Source of the DNA: Ignavibacteria bacterium
GTDB lineage: Bacteria > Bacteroidota > Ignavibacteria > Tepidaquicellales > Tepidaquicellaceae
Assembly: GCA_016788375.1 (NCBI GenBank)
Contig: JAEUSI010000012.1
Coordinates: 1 to 39,453 of the forward strand
DNA length: 39,453 nucleotides
Reading direction: 5' to 3'
Position numbers and translations under genes: made by a program. Of the stretch, positions 22,954 to 30,918 are shown one piece after another (within the stretch, counting starts at the first letter, position 1; each line of letters opens with the position of its first letter). The notes beneath the pieces were generated by a model. That model was not told the DNA's origin. It did not search any database and saw nothing but the letters and a program-made list of their open reading frames with translations.

Positions 22954-23757
22954 TTGGAAATAAATTTCAAAATACCGACAGGCTGCAAAAAATTACCGTT
23001 GATAGCGATGTTTTTATTTTCATTAAGCTGCGGTAAAATTGAACAGGCAGACATTAAAGGAAATAACAGCTCTTCACCTGACAGCGGAAAGCAGATCAGT
23101 GCAGAAGATTCCGCTGACCTGTATAATTCTATAGATTCGATAGCTATGCGAGAGAATTCAGCATATAAGATTATGGAAGGAATTTACACGTTAAACCAGA
23201 ATTCAAATTATTTCAGAAACTGCAGCAATCCCGACACGGCATACTGGATAAATGATGAGACGGGAAAACTCAGAGGAATGTATGAAAAAATATACTCGTC
23301 GAAGAATTTTTATGTTTCGGTATTTGCAAAAATCAAAGGAATAGTTGTAAATACTGAATCAGAAAAATTAAAAGAAAATTATCCGCGTACAATAAACGTA
23401 ACCGAAGTATTGCAGATTGAAAAGAAAAATTCCGGCAATACATGCATCAAATATGATTTCTGGGCTGCCGGAAAAAATCCTGACTGGTCTCTTCAGATTT
23501 CAAAAAACGAAAATCTGATAGAATTTGATGACATAACCGGAAACAAATCTTATTATTTTTTTTATGAAGAGCCGGTAGAAAACGAAGGCAAAATTACTTA
23601 TGCATCACATAACAACATACAGCTTTACACAATAAAAGCAGAGATAACAAAAGAGAACTGCATTGAAGGTACTTCCGGAGATTTAAATGATTATTCCGTA
23701 AAAGCAGAACTCGGCGGAAAAATTTTTCACGGCTGCGGCAAAAAAGGCCGGGACTGA
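22954..23757 (+). CDS. Hypothetical lipoprotein
   Basis: This 267-residue predicted lipoprotein has a basic start (CKKLP), a hydrophobic stretch and a lipobox ending SLSC (Cys26). A Ser/Asn/Asp-rich linker and a globular domain with further Cys (NCSNPD, NTCIKYD, ENCIEG, FHGCGK) follow. No family is recognised. The TTG at 22954 is used because a later ATG would remove the basic region required for export. It lies 23 bases after the methyltransferase and converges with the M29 aminopeptidase gene, 9 bases away. Confidence 0.65.
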   Translation: MEINFKIPTGCKKLPLIAMFLFSLSCGKIEQADIKGNNSSSPDSGKQISAEDSADLYNSIDSIAMRENSAYKIMEGIYTLNQNSNYFRNCSNPDTAYWINDETGKLRGMYEKIYSSKNFYVSVFAKIKGIVVNTESEKLKENYPRTINVTEVLQIEKKNSGNTCIKYDFWAAGKNPDWSLQISKNENLIEFDDITGNKSYYFFYEEPVENEGKITYASHNNIQLYTIKAEITKENCIEGTSGDLNDYSVKAELGGKIFHGCGKKGRD

Positions 23758-23766
23758 TATTTTTAA

Positions 23767-25005
23767 TCAGATACAGAAACTGCCGTTCTTTATAATTTCC
23801 GTTTTGCTTCCTCCTTTATCAAATCCGGTAACATTTATTTTTTCAGAGCCGATCATAAAGTCCGTATGAACAAGTGAATTATTACATCCGTTTTTTATCA
23901 TTGATTCGGGAGTAATCAGATCATCTTTATTGGAAAAGCACATAGGAAAACCTCTTCCCAGAGCAATATGACAGGCAGCATTTTCATCATAAAGAATACT
24001 GTTAAAAATAAGGCCGCTTTTAAAAACCTCCGAATTAATATCGACAAGAGCAACTTCACCGAGATAAGATGCTCCTTCATCGGTGCTGAAATATTTTTCA
24101 AGAATTTCTCTTCCCGAATCTGTTCCGAAATCCGTCACTTTCCCGTCCTTGAATTCAAACCAGATACCATAAAGAAGATTTTCCATTACTTTTACGGGTT
24201 TGGTAACGACAACTTTTCCGTTGGTTCTCTTAAAATCAGGAGTAGTAAATACTTCTTCAGTAGGCAGATTTGGAATGAATATCCTGCCGTTCTGAGCTTT
24301 AACCAGTCCTCCTCTCCACAACGAATTGCTGTTGATGCCGATTTCAAGTTCAGTTCCGGGTCCTTCAAACAAGAGCCTGTCAATTTTCATTTCATTGAGA
24401 ATACTGCTTCTCTTTACAAGATTCTCGCCGTGTTTTTTCCATTCCGCAACGGGATCTTTTTTGTCAAGACGCAAAACAGGAACAAGTTTATTCCATAAAT
24501 CATCCGTGAGTTTATCCGGGTTTTTATCCGAATTAAAAACCTTTGAAGCCCATCCCGGACCCGGAACAGCGGCTATAGTCCATGCATTTTTCGAAGATCC
24601 GAGGGCTTTTGAAACAAGCTTGTTTGATTCCTGGGCTTTCTTAGTAATACTGCCGAGTTTATCGGAATCGGTTCCTTTAAGAACATCAATTTCTTCAAGA
24701 TTATCAATCGTAACGAAAGCAAAATCTTTTACAAGCAGTTCATAACCTCTGTTTACAATATAATCCGGGATATATTCCAGATCTTCAGTATTTCTGTTAT
24801 TTTCGATTCTGTATTTTGTCAGGAAATTACTGTCAGTTTTAATATCCACATATTTTGCACCCATTGCATAAGCAGCTTCACTGAGCATCAGGGCAAAATC
24901 GAAATTTCTTATTCCGCAGTTAATTACAAGACACTGTTCGGGATAAAGATTCACACCGGCTTCGAGAATAAGTTTACAGTATTTATTTAAGTCAGCTTTG
25001 TTCAT
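23767..25005 (-). CDS. M29-family aminopeptidase
   Basis: This 412-residue metallo-aminopeptidase is of the thermophilic M29 (AmpS/AmpT) family, which removes N-terminal residues from peptides with two metal ions. Expected metal-site segments are seen in order: PNLPTEEVFTTP, YLGEVALVD, NAACHIALG and LVHTDFMIGS. The preceding domain (GPGTELEIGIN, GIWFEFKDGKV) is normal for the family. No signal peptide, so cytoplasmic peptide turnover. The start is the ATG at 25005. The gene lies alone on the minus strand between two plus-strand groups. Confidence 0.92.
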   Translation of the reverse strand: MNKADLNKYCKLILEAGVNLYPEQCLVINCGIRNFDFALMLSEAAYAMGAKYVDIKTDSNFLTKYRIENNRNTEDLEYIPDYIVNRGYELLVKDFAFVTIDNLEEIDVLKGTDSDKLGSITKKAQESNKLVSKALGSSKNAWTIAAVPGPGWASKVFNSDKNPDKLTDDLWNKLVPVLRLDKKDPVAEWKKHGENLVKRSSILNEMKIDRLLFEGPGTELEIGINSNSLWRGGLVKAQNGRIFIPNLPTEEVFTTPDFKRTNGKVVVTKPVKVMENLLYGIWFEFKDGKVTDFGTDSGREILEKYFSTDEGASYLGEVALVDINSEVFKSGLIFNSILYDENAACHIALGRGFPMCFSNKDDLITPESMIKNGCNNSLVHTDFMIGSEKINVTGFDKGGSKTEIIKNGSFCI

Positions 25006-25106
25006 TTTACTAATGTTTAAACTTTAAATAGTTTGTAAAGTTAATTAAATTGAATCTGAATTATAAGACTTTATTCCGGATATTCAGAAAAAATTATTTT
25101 TTTAAA

Positions 25107-25493
25107 TTGGGAAAACATCTGATAATATTATATGTATCTGATCAGAAAAGAAGCAGGGATTTTTATGTTAATCTTTTCGGAATCGAGCCGGAGCTTGATG
25201 TAAACGGAATGACAATTTTTCACCTGGGTGAATTCGGACTGAATCTTGGAATTATACCTGAAGACGGAATCAGGGAAATACTCGGAAATTCAGTATCAGA
25301 TCCTGCATCAGGAAACGGAATTCCGAGATGTGAATTGTATCTTTACGTGAATAATCCGGATGATTATTTTGATAAAGCGCTTAAGCTTAATGCGCTTCCT
25401 GTCAGCATCGGTCAAACGAGAAACTGTGGAGAATTTGTTTCTTATGTTTCTGATCAGGACGGACATATACTGGCATTTGCAAAAAAAATTTAA
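25107..25493 (+). CDS. VOC-family (glyoxalase/dioxygenase fold) protein
   Basis: This 128-residue protein, if begun at TTG 25107 (LGKHLIILYVSDQKRSRDFYVNLFG...), matches the usual VOC opening. A longer frame could start at TTG 25050 but adds a Phe/Arg-rich segment unlike the family. The paired beta-alpha-beta motifs continue to SYVSDQDGHILAFAK. The expected metal ligands are incomplete, so it might be a binding or resistance protein rather than a lyase. Two bases separate it from the GNAT gene, a likely pair. Confidence 0.75.
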   Translation: MGKHLIILYVSDQKRSRDFYVNLFGIEPELDVNGMTIFHLGEFGLNLGIIPEDGIREILGNSVSDPASGNGIPRCELYLYVNNPDDYFDKALKLNALPVSIGQTRNCGEFVSYVSDQDGHILAFAKKI

Positions 25494-25495
25494 CT

Positions 25496-26290
25496 ATGAA
25501 TGCAGTCACAGAAATCAAAGATAAAAAGCAGCTGGAGTTTCATCTGAGAAAAAACACTCCGATGAATATTTATCAGATCGGTGATCTTGACGATTTTTTC
25601 TTTAATTACACAAAGTGGTACGGACTGACTGAAGAAGGCGAAATCAGGCAGATTGCGATGGTATATACAGGAACCGGACTTCCCGTGCTGCTTTCATTCT
25701 GCGATAACAACTACGGCTGTTTCAGAGAGCTTGCCGTTCAAATCAAAGACAAGCTTCCCCGGGAATTTTATTCACATCTGAGCTGCGGAGCTGAAACATT
25801 TTTTACGGATGAATATAATTATAAAAGCGGCGGAAAGCATTTTAAAATGTCTCTTACAAAGAAAAATTTCAGGGATACGGCTGAAGATAAAAACATAAGG
25901 AGAATCGGACCCGGGGATTTTGAAAAACTTAATGAACTGTATGAAAAGGCATATCCGGCAAACTGGCTTGACAGGAGAATGCTTGAAACCGGAAAATATT
26001 TCGGATACATAAACGGAGGTGAAATCAGAGGAGCAGCCGGAATTCACGTATATTCGCCGTTATACAGAGTAGCAGCTCTCGGTAACATTACAACTGACCC
26101 CGAATTCAGGGGACAGTCGGTATGCAGAAAAGTCACATCGGCTTTATGCAGGGATTTATTTGAAACAGTTGATTTAATCGGACTGAATGTTGATACCGGA
26201 AATGCCGCTGCGATAAAATGTTATACAAACTGCGGATTTGAAATCTGCGGCATATACGAAGAATTTATGTTCAGAAAAATTCCGGATTAG
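25496..26290 (+). CDS. GNAT-family N-acetyltransferase
   Basis: This 264-residue protein has a C-terminal FR47-like GNAT domain (about 135-262). It carries AALGNITTDPEFRGQSVCRKVTSAL, where PEFRGQSVC holds the acetyl-CoA pyrophosphate loop, and GLNVDTGNAAAIKCYTNCGFEICG as the substrate/CoA end. An N-terminal helical segment is unrelated to known substrates. It follows the VOC gene by two bases. The acetylated substrate is not predictable. Confidence 0.82.
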   Translation: MNAVTEIKDKKQLEFHLRKNTPMNIYQIGDLDDFFFNYTKWYGLTEEGEIRQIAMVYTGTGLPVLLSFCDNNYGCFRELAVQIKDKLPREFYSHLSCGAETFFTDEYNYKSGGKHFKMSLTKKNFRDTAEDKNIRRIGPGDFEKLNELYEKAYPANWLDRRMLETGKYFGYINGGEIRGAAGIHVYSPLYRVAALGNITTDPEFRGQSVCRKVTSALCRDLFETVDLIGLNVDTGNAAAIKCYTNCGFEICGIYEEFMFRKIPD

Positions 26291-26312
26291 AATCCGGATA
26301 ATTCAGGGATTA

Positions 26313-26939
26313 TTATTCAGTATCCGTTCTTACAATTTTCTGCGGAATAAAATAGAATACAGGCACAAGAACAAATACAGCAAGAGAAATATATACGGAT
26401 ACAAAAGCCGTTATAACGGAGACGAAATAAATTACCGGACCGATTTTTCCTTTTTTAATACTCTGTCTTATAACTTCTTTTGAGACAGTAGAATAGAAGA
26501 GATTTGATTTTACAACATGCCGGAGCATAATGTTAAAGCTGAATGCGGCCATAAATAGGATACTTCCGTAAAACATCACAGGGATCATGCCGAGAGGATA
26601 TTCTCCGATAAAGGCAGTGGGAAACGGGATAAAGGAAATCCAGAAAAGCAGGAAATTATTATACCAGAGAAATGAACGGTCGGTCTTTTCCATGCTTTGC
26701 AAAAGCTGATGATGATTGACCCAGAAAATAGCAACAACGAAAAAACTGAGAGCAAAACTTATAAATTTAGGAGACATATGAAAAAGTTCAGAAATGACGG
26801 TCTGCGTCGTGAAGTCTTCGGGCAGATGCGGCACGCGGATTTCAAGTACAAGTAAAGTAACAACTATGGCAAACACACCGTCGCTGAATGCTTCAACCCT
26901 GGAAGTACCGGGAGTATATTCTTTTAAATTATTCTTCAC
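26313..26939 (-). CDS. TMEM175-family (DUF1211) channel-like membrane protein
   Basis: This 208-residue protein has about six hydrophobic helices. The family hallmark RVEAFSDGVFAIVVTLLVLEI (first helix, with the FSDG motif) is at residues 14-34, followed by a conserved-type FWVNHHQLL segment. Bacterial members of this family form K+-permeable channels as tetramers of this single-repeat unit. Physiological role here is unknown. The start is GTG at 26939. The gene converges with the GNAT gene, 22 bases away. Confidence 0.85.
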   Translation of the reverse strand: MKNNLKEYTPGTSRVEAFSDGVFAIVVTLLVLEIRVPHLPEDFTTQTVISELFHMSPKFISFALSFFVVAIFWVNHHQLLQSMEKTDRSFLWYNNFLLFWISFIPFPTAFIGEYPLGMIPVMFYGSILFMAAFSFNIMLRHVVKSNLFYSTVSKEVIRQSIKKGKIGPVIYFVSVITAFVSVYISLAVFVLVPVFYFIPQKIVRTDTE

Positions 26940-27023
26940 AGTCGGAAGTTTTCAGGAATTTAAATTTTATAATTTAAAAATAACATATAATTTAAAAATA
27001 TTTTAAGTTAAAATAAAAAAATT

Positions 27024-27356
27024 ATGAAATTCGAATTCAGTCCGCACATAGCGTTTCAGGTAAAGAATTACAAACAGGCAAAAGAGTTTTATGAAAAAAT
27101 TATCGGGATGGAAGTAGTTTCAGCATCTGATGAGGAGACACATTTCAAAAAAGGAGGAATAAATTTTTATGCCGAGAACAGTGATAAGGGGCATACATTT
27201 TTTGAATTCAAGGTGGACGATATTGCCGGCGCAAAGAAACTTCTTGAAGAGGAAGGGTGCAGGATAACGCAGGTATACAGTGAAAGAAGCATAATGATTG
27301 CCGATCCTTACGGAATGTGTTTTCATATATGGCAGGAAGCAGACAAGCAGCAATAA
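27024..27356 (+). CDS. VOC-family protein
   Basis: This 110-residue single VOC unit opens HIAFQVKNYKQAKEFYEKIIGMEVV, has TFFEFKVDDIAGAKKLLEEEGCR as the second half, and ends IADPYGMCFHIWQE with Glu at the usual ligand position. A His in the first strand (PHIAFQV) is another candidate ligand. Probably a small glyoxalase- or fosfomycin-resistance-fold enzyme of unknown substrate. It stands between the minus-strand TMEM175 gene and the tricorn gene. Confidence 0.8.
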   Translation: MKFEFSPHIAFQVKNYKQAKEFYEKIIGMEVVSASDEETHFKKGGINFYAENSDKGHTFFEFKVDDIAGAKKLLEEEGCRITQVYSERSIMIADPYGMCFHIWQEADKQQ

Positions 27357-27586
27357 TTTTCAGACAGAAGGCATAGTTTTAGAAACTGAGTATCCGAATT
27401 ATTTATAGATTATCAAAATAAATTAAGCTAAATTTATCTTCGATAAATAAAACAAAATTACCATTCACGGCGTAATTACTTCTTAATACCGGATAAATAA
27501 TTTTGCAGTAATTTTAAGTATATAAACAGTTACGGAAAATCCGGACAATCAGTTTAAATTTTATAAAATTTTTAAAAAAATAAAAA

Positions 27587-30500
27587 ATGAAGAGATCAGG
27601 ATACAAACGGTTTCCGAGTATTCAGGAAAACAAAGTCGTCTTTGTTTGTGAAGACGATTTATGGGAAGTGCCTTATACAGGCGGAACAGCGAGAAGACTG
27701 ACTTCAAATTCAGGCGAAGTATCAAATCCGGTATATTCACCGGACGGGAAGCATATAGCTTTTACCGGAAAAGAGGAAGGAGAAAAAGATGTATATGTAA
27801 TTCCTGCAGAAGGCGGAGCAAACAGAAGAGTTACGTATCTGGGCAAAAATACAAATGTAACCGGATGGACGCCTGACAGCAAAAAAATTATTTTTTCATC
27901 TGATGTAAAAAGTCCGTTTATGAACAGGGTTGAACTTTTTTCTGTTTCCCTGTCAGGTGGCATAGCAGAGAAATTAAATTACGGAACAGCGAGCAACATA
28001 ACATTCGGTCCTGAAGGGGAAATATTATTAGGAAGAAATACGCTTGATCCGGCAAAGTGGAAAAGATACAAGGGCGGAAGAGCGGGAGTATTCTGGATTG
28101 ACAGAAAGGGAAACGGTAAGTTCGAAAGATTTCTGAAAAACATACAGGGTAATCTGGCAAGTCCGATGTGGATAAATGACAGGATTTATTTTATCAGTGA
28201 TCATGAAGGAATCGGTAAAATTTATTCATGCAGTGTAAAAGGTTCGGATATGAGAAGTCACTCGGGAAACAAGGTTTATTATGCAAGGAATGCTTCAACA
28301 GACGGAAGGAAAATTGTATATCACAGCGGAGGCGAGATATATGTAATTGATACTGAGACAAATGAAGAGCATTTGATCAGCGTAAATTATTACAGCCCGC
28401 AGATACAAAGGCAGAGAAAATTTGTCGACACCGAAAGTTATCTTCAGGATTACAATATAAGTCCGGACGGAAATTCAATGATGATAACGGCCAGAGGAAA
28501 ATCTTATTTCTTTTCGAACTGGGAAGGACCTGTTATTCAGACCGGAAAGCAGCACGGAGTGCGATACAGGCAGACACAATGGCTTTTTGACAGGGAAAGT
28601 ATAGTGACAATTTCAGACGAAGGGGGAAGCGAATCGATTGAAGTTCATACGGTTAAAGACGGAACTAAATCAGTAAAAAGGCTGAAGAATCTTAATATCG
28701 GAATATTAGCAAAGTTAAAGGTTTCTCCGAAAGATTACAAAATTGCAGTATCTAACAACAGGTTCGAATTATATATTATAGATACAAAGAAAGAGACATT
28801 CAGCCTGATATCAAAAAGCAATTACTCCAGAATAGAGGATTTTTCGTTTTCACCGGACGGAAATCTGATTGCATACAGCAAATCGGACGCACATTTTCTT
28901 TCGTCAATTTTTATTTATGATACAGAAACAAAAGAAAATCATCAGGTGACATCTTCCGGATTTGCGGATTATCAGCCGACATTTGATCCGGACGGACGGT
29001 ATCTTTATTTCCTTTCTGCGCGCGAGTTTAACCCGGTTTACGACACAAGTTATTTTCAGCTGGGATTCCCGCTCGGAGTCAGACCGTATCTTTTATCGTT
29101 AAGAAAGGACATTCCTTCGCCTTTCACACAGGAATACGGAAGAATATTTTCAAAGAAGAAAAATTCCAAAGACAAAAAAACGAAAAAAAAGACAGATGAG
29201 AGAATAAAGGTTGATTATGAAAACATACAGAAGAGGATAATTTCATTTCCGCTTCCGGAAAAAAATTATTTTCAGATAGCTGCGGTAAAAGACGGAATAG
29301 TATACAGCAGGGAGCCGATTAAAGGAGCATTGCATCACTGGTACTGGGAAAAGCATCCTTCGGATGAAGCTCTGGAGATGTATGATTTTCATACACAGAA
29401 GACTGAACACATTGCAAAGAAAGTTGTAAATTTCAAAATATCAATGAACGGAAAGTCGCTAGTTTACAGGACGGAAAACAGTTTGTATCTGAAAGCTGAT
29501 ATATTTGATGACAGCGGTTATGATTCAGGCGGCAAAGATCATTTAAAAAGCAGGAGTGACTGGCTGAATTTATCGAGAGTAAAAGTAAACATTGATCCGA
29601 TGAGCGAATGGGAGCAGATGTATAATGAAGCATGGAGACTTCAGAAAGAGCATTTCTGGACACCGGATATGTCGGGGGTTGACTGGGATCTTGTTCGTGA
29701 AAGATATCTTCCGCTGCTGGAAAAAGTTGCAACGCGATCTGAATTTTCCGATCTTATCTGGGAGATGCAGGGAGAACTCGGAACATCGCATGCATACGAA
29801 TGGGGAGGAGATTATAAGCCTGCGCCGGATTACAGACTCGGTTCTCTCGGAGCTGATTATGTCTATGATGAAAAAGAAAAAGCTTACAGGATAACGCACA
29901 TACTTAACGGTGATTCCTGGAAAAACAACTCGCCTCTGAGAAGTCTAGGAGTAGAAATAAAGGAAGGAGATTATATACTCGCAATAAACGAAGAAACCGT
30001 TAACAGAGATACAACTCCTAATTCGCTTCTGGTCAATCAGGCAAAAAATTTCATAAATATAACCGTTAAACCGGCAGAAAACGGTAAGATTAAGACATAC
30101 AGCATAAAGACAAATGCAAATGACTTTGATGCAAGATACAGGGAATGGGTTGAAAACAATAAAAAGTATGTTTATGAGAAATCAAAAGGCAAACTCGGGT
30201 ATGTACATATACCCGACATGGGACCATGGGGATTTTCAGAGTTTCACAGGTATTTCATTTCGGAATCACTGAAAGAAGGGCTGGTGCTTGATCTCAGATA
30301 TAACAGAGGAGGTCATGTATCGCAGCTGATACTTGAGATGATTTCCAGAAAACTGCTTGCGTATGATTATCCAAGATACGGCGCAATTGAGACTTATCCG
30401 AGTCATGTAGTTTCAGGACCTTTAGTTTGTATTACAAATGAATACGCGGGATCCGACGGAGACATTTTCAGTCACAATTTCAAGCAGATGAAACTCGGAA

Positions 30501-30850
30501 CACTGATCGGAAAAAGAACATGGGGAGGAGTAATAGGTATAAATCCGAGACTCGGGCTAGCAGACGGTTCACTGACAACTCAGCCGGAGTTTGCATTTTA
30601 CATGAAGGATGTCGGCTGGGGAGTGGAAAATTACGGTACGGATCCGGATATTGAAATTGATATAAGTCCGCAGGATTATGCCGAAGGCGCTGATCCACAG
30701 CTTGACAAAGGCATTGCAGTGGCAATGAGTCAGCTCAGAAAGAATCCGGTGAGAAATCCTAAGTTTGACAAAAAACCAAAATTGAAACTTCCGAAACTAA
30801 ATATAAACACATCAGGAAACGGTGCAGTAAAGAAAAAAAGCAATGTTTAA
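27587..30850 (+). CDS. Tricorn protease homolog (S41)
   Basis: This 1087-residue cytoplasmic peptidase degrades oligopeptides released by ATP-dependent proteases. The N-terminal half consists of WD40-like/PD40 propeller blades (SPDGKHIAFTG, TPDSKKIIFSS, SPDGNLIAYSK). A PDZ domain lies around 770-850, and the C-terminal S41 fold follows. Catalytic residues known from Thermoplasma tricorn are in place and spacing: Ser734-His735 in TSHAYEW, Ser956 in AGSDGD, Glu1014 in VENYGTDPD (Ser to Glu is 58 residues, as in tricorn). No signal peptide. The ATG at 27587 has no clear Shine-Dalgarno. It is followed after 68 bases by a secreted-protein gene. Confidence 0.93.
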   Translation: MKRSGYKRFPSIQENKVVFVCEDDLWEVPYTGGTARRLTSNSGEVSNPVYSPDGKHIAFTGKEEGEKDVYVIPAEGGANRRVTYLGKNTNVTGWTPDSKKIIFSSDVKSPFMNRVELFSVSLSGGIAEKLNYGTASNITFGPEGEILLGRNTLDPAKWKRYKGGRAGVFWIDRKGNGKFERFLKNIQGNLASPMWINDRIYFISDHEGIGKIYSCSVKGSDMRSHSGNKVYYARNASTDGRKIVYHSGGEIYVIDTETNEEHLISVNYYSPQIQRQRKFVDTESYLQDYNISPDGNSMMITARGKSYFFSNWEGPVIQTGKQHGVRYRQTQWLFDRESIVTISDEGGSESIEVHTVKDGTKSVKRLKNLNIGILAKLKVSPKDYKIAVSNNRFELYIIDTKKETFSLISKSNYSRIEDFSFSPDGNLIAYSKSDAHFLSSIFIYDTETKENHQVTSSGFADYQPTFDPDGRYLYFLSAREFNPVYDTSYFQLGFPLGVRPYLLSLRKDIPSPFTQEYGRIFSKKKNSKDKKTKKKTDERIKVDYENIQKRIISFPLPEKNYFQIAAVKDGIVYSREPIKGALHHWYWEKHPSDEALEMYDFHTQKTEHIAKKVVNFKISMNGKSLVYRTENSLYLKADIFDDSGYDSGGKDHLKSRSDWLNLSRVKVNIDPMSEWEQMYNEAWRLQKEHFWTPDMSGVDWDLVRERYLPLLEKVATRSEFSDLIWEMQGELGTSHAYEWGGDYKPAPDYRLGSLGADYVYDEKEKAYRITHILNGDSWKNNSPLRSLGVEIKEGDYILAINEETVNRDTTPNSLLVNQAKNFINITVKPAENGKIKTYSIKTNANDFDARYREWVENNKKYVYEKSKGKLGYVHIPDMGPWGFSEFHRYFISESLKEGLVLDLRYNRGGHVSQLILEMISRKLLAYDYPRYGAIETYPSHVVSGPLVCITNEYAGSDGDIFSHNFKQMKLGTLIGKRTWGGVIGINPRLGLADGSLTTQPEFAFYMKDVGWGVENYGTDPDIEIDISPQDYAEGADPQLDKGIAVAMSQLRKNPVRNPKFDKKPKLKLPKLNINTSGNGAVKKKSNV

Positions 30851-30918
30851 ATTGATGTGAGAAAACTTTGCAGAAAAGAATATTCGGGAATATATTTGAA
30901 ATAAAATTAAATGAAATC

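Noticed and set aside
30880-30905. Small dyad (ATATTC-GG-GAATAT) between tricorn and the dockerin protein
   Set aside because: Six-base AT-rich arms are expected by chance here. No T run and no second copy.
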